From Bacillota bacterium (lineage in GTDB: Bacteria; Bacillota; Dethiobacteria; Dethiobacterales; Dethiobacteraceae), in assembly GCA_012841735.1 (NCBI GenBank), contig DUUE01000151.1:1-13748 (forward strand): DNA of 13,748 nucleotides, read 5' to 3'. A program made the translations under genes and the position numbers. Below, piece after piece: positions 13,072 to 13,748 of the stretch (its first letter is position 1; the number at the start of each line of letters is the position of its first letter). A model generated the notes under the pieces. That model ran no database searches. It was not told where the DNA came from and saw only the letters and a list, made by a program, of their open reading frames with translations.

Positions 13072-13748
13072 TGGCCACAGCCGCTTATTATACACTTGGT
13101 TGCAAAGTCAATCAGACGGAAACCGCCGCCCTGCAGCACCTGCTGGAGGAGAAGGGCTACAAAACTGTCCCTTTCACGGAGGCGGCCGATGTGTATGTCA
13201 TCAATACCTGTACGGTTACCCACCTGGGTGACCGGAAATCCCGGCAAATGGTGCGCCGGGCGCGCCGCCTCAATCCGGAAGCGGTGATTGTGGTCACCGG
13301 CTGTTACGCCCAGGTAGCGCCGCAGGAAGTGATGAAACTGCCTGAAGTGGATCTCATTGTCGGCACCCATGCACGGGGACAGCTGCCCGACCTGATAGAA
13401 CGGGCAAAAGCGGAGCGCATTAATCATGTCATTCCCCTGACGGAAAAAAGAGGGTTTGAAGGGCTGGACGCCGCCCAGACAGGGGAAAAAACGCGGGCTT
13501 TTCTGAAAGTGCAGGAAGGGTGCCGGCAGTTTTGCACTTACTGTATTGTCCCCTACGCGCGGGGCCCGCTTTACAGCAGGCCGGTGGCGGAGGCAGTAAA
13601 ACTTGCGGAAAAACTGGCGGCGGAGGGCTTTCGCGAACTGGTGCTGACAGGTGTGCATCTTGGCAGTTTCGGTACCGATTTGGACGGGGATGTGACCTTA
13701 TGCGACCTGCTGCAGGAGCTGGTACAGGTGGAGGGGCTGGACCGCATC
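13071..13748 (+). CDS. mtaB: tRNA t6A37 methylthiotransferase MtaB (3' end cut by window)
   Basis: MtaB is a radical SAM enzyme that adds a methylthio group to t6A at position 37 of tRNAs, giving ms2t6A and improving decoding of ANN codons. The window holds the first 226 codons; the family is roughly 430-450 residues, so about half is missing. The N-terminal UPF0004 domain has its three cluster ligands, Cys11 (LGCKVNQTE), Cys47 (NTCTVT) and Cys78 (TGCYAQ). The radical SAM cluster follows as CRQFCTYC (Cys151, Cys155, Cys158). The TLGCKVNQ opening and operon position favour MtaB over MiaB or RimO. The start is ATG 13071, overlapping the rsmE stop in TAATG, with a GGGGG-rich ribosome site. It is the last visible gene of the CIRCE operon. 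Confidence 0.93.
   Translation, partial: MATAAYYTLGCKVNQTETAALQHLLEEKGYKTVPFTEAADVYVINTCTVTHLGDRKSRQMVRRARRLNPEAVIVVTGCYAQVAPQEVMKLPEVDLIVGTHARGQLPDLIERAKAERINHVIPLTEKRGFEGLDAAQTGEKTRAFLKVQEGCRQFCTYCIVPYARGPLYSRPVAEAVKLAEKLAAEGFRELVLTGVHLGSFGTDLDGDVTLCDLLQELVQVEGLDRI

Overview
This window is a stretch of core chromosome from an endospore-forming Firmicute, most likely a Clostridia (Peptococcaceae-like) lineage. The evidence is two sporulation genes (gpr, spoIIP), strong AGGAGG-type ribosome binding sites, a Gram-positive heat-shock operon under a perfect CIRCE element, the short Gram-positive form of DnaK, and the order rpsT / gpr / spoIIP / small gene / lepA / hemW / hrcA / grpE / dnaK / dnaJ / prmA / rsmE / mtaB, which is the order known from Bacillus and many Clostridia. 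Base composition is moderately GC-rich by eye. I see no integrase, transposase, CRISPR array, tRNA or rRNA.

Layout. Positions 1-180 hold three hairpins: a 12-bp stem, a plus-strand terminator, and the minus-strand terminator of rpsT. rpsT (191-478, minus) has a clear sigma-A promoter at 517-545. Reading the other way come a small four-helix membrane protein (678-1004) and the germination protease gpr (1034-2026), which ends in an intrinsic terminator. spoIIP (2161-3207) follows with its own sigma-E-like promoter. A small membrane-anchored protein of unknown function (3281-3526) sits where B. subtilis has yqxA; its leader folds into a hairpin that hides its ribosome binding site. lepA (3605-5398) has a good extended -10 promoter and overlaps hemW (5398-6540) by one base.

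The heat-shock operon begins at a promoter with a perfect -35 box followed by a perfect CIRCE (6606-6632). It runs hrcA, grpE, dnaK, dnaJ, prmA, rsmE and mtaB, the last cut by the window end. Gaps are short or overlapping after grpE, and no internal terminator is visible.

How the genes work together. Gpr degrades spore DNA-binding SASPs at germination, and SpoIIP cuts septal peptidoglycan during engulfment. HrcA represses the chaperone operon through CIRCE; GrpE, DnaK and DnaJ form one folding machine. PrmA, RsmE and MtaB modify ribosomal protein L11, 16S rRNA and tRNA, so ribosome and tRNA modification is transcriptionally tied to the heat-shock genes. LepA is also a ribosome factor, and HemW is a heme chaperone.

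I found no undescribed multi-gene system. The less routine signals are regulatory: the structured leader and forespore-sigma-like site before the small gene at 3281, the sigma-E-like promoter of spoIIP, and a palindrome over the predicted lepA transcription start. Two genes lack a firm function: the holin-like membrane protein and the small gene at 3281.
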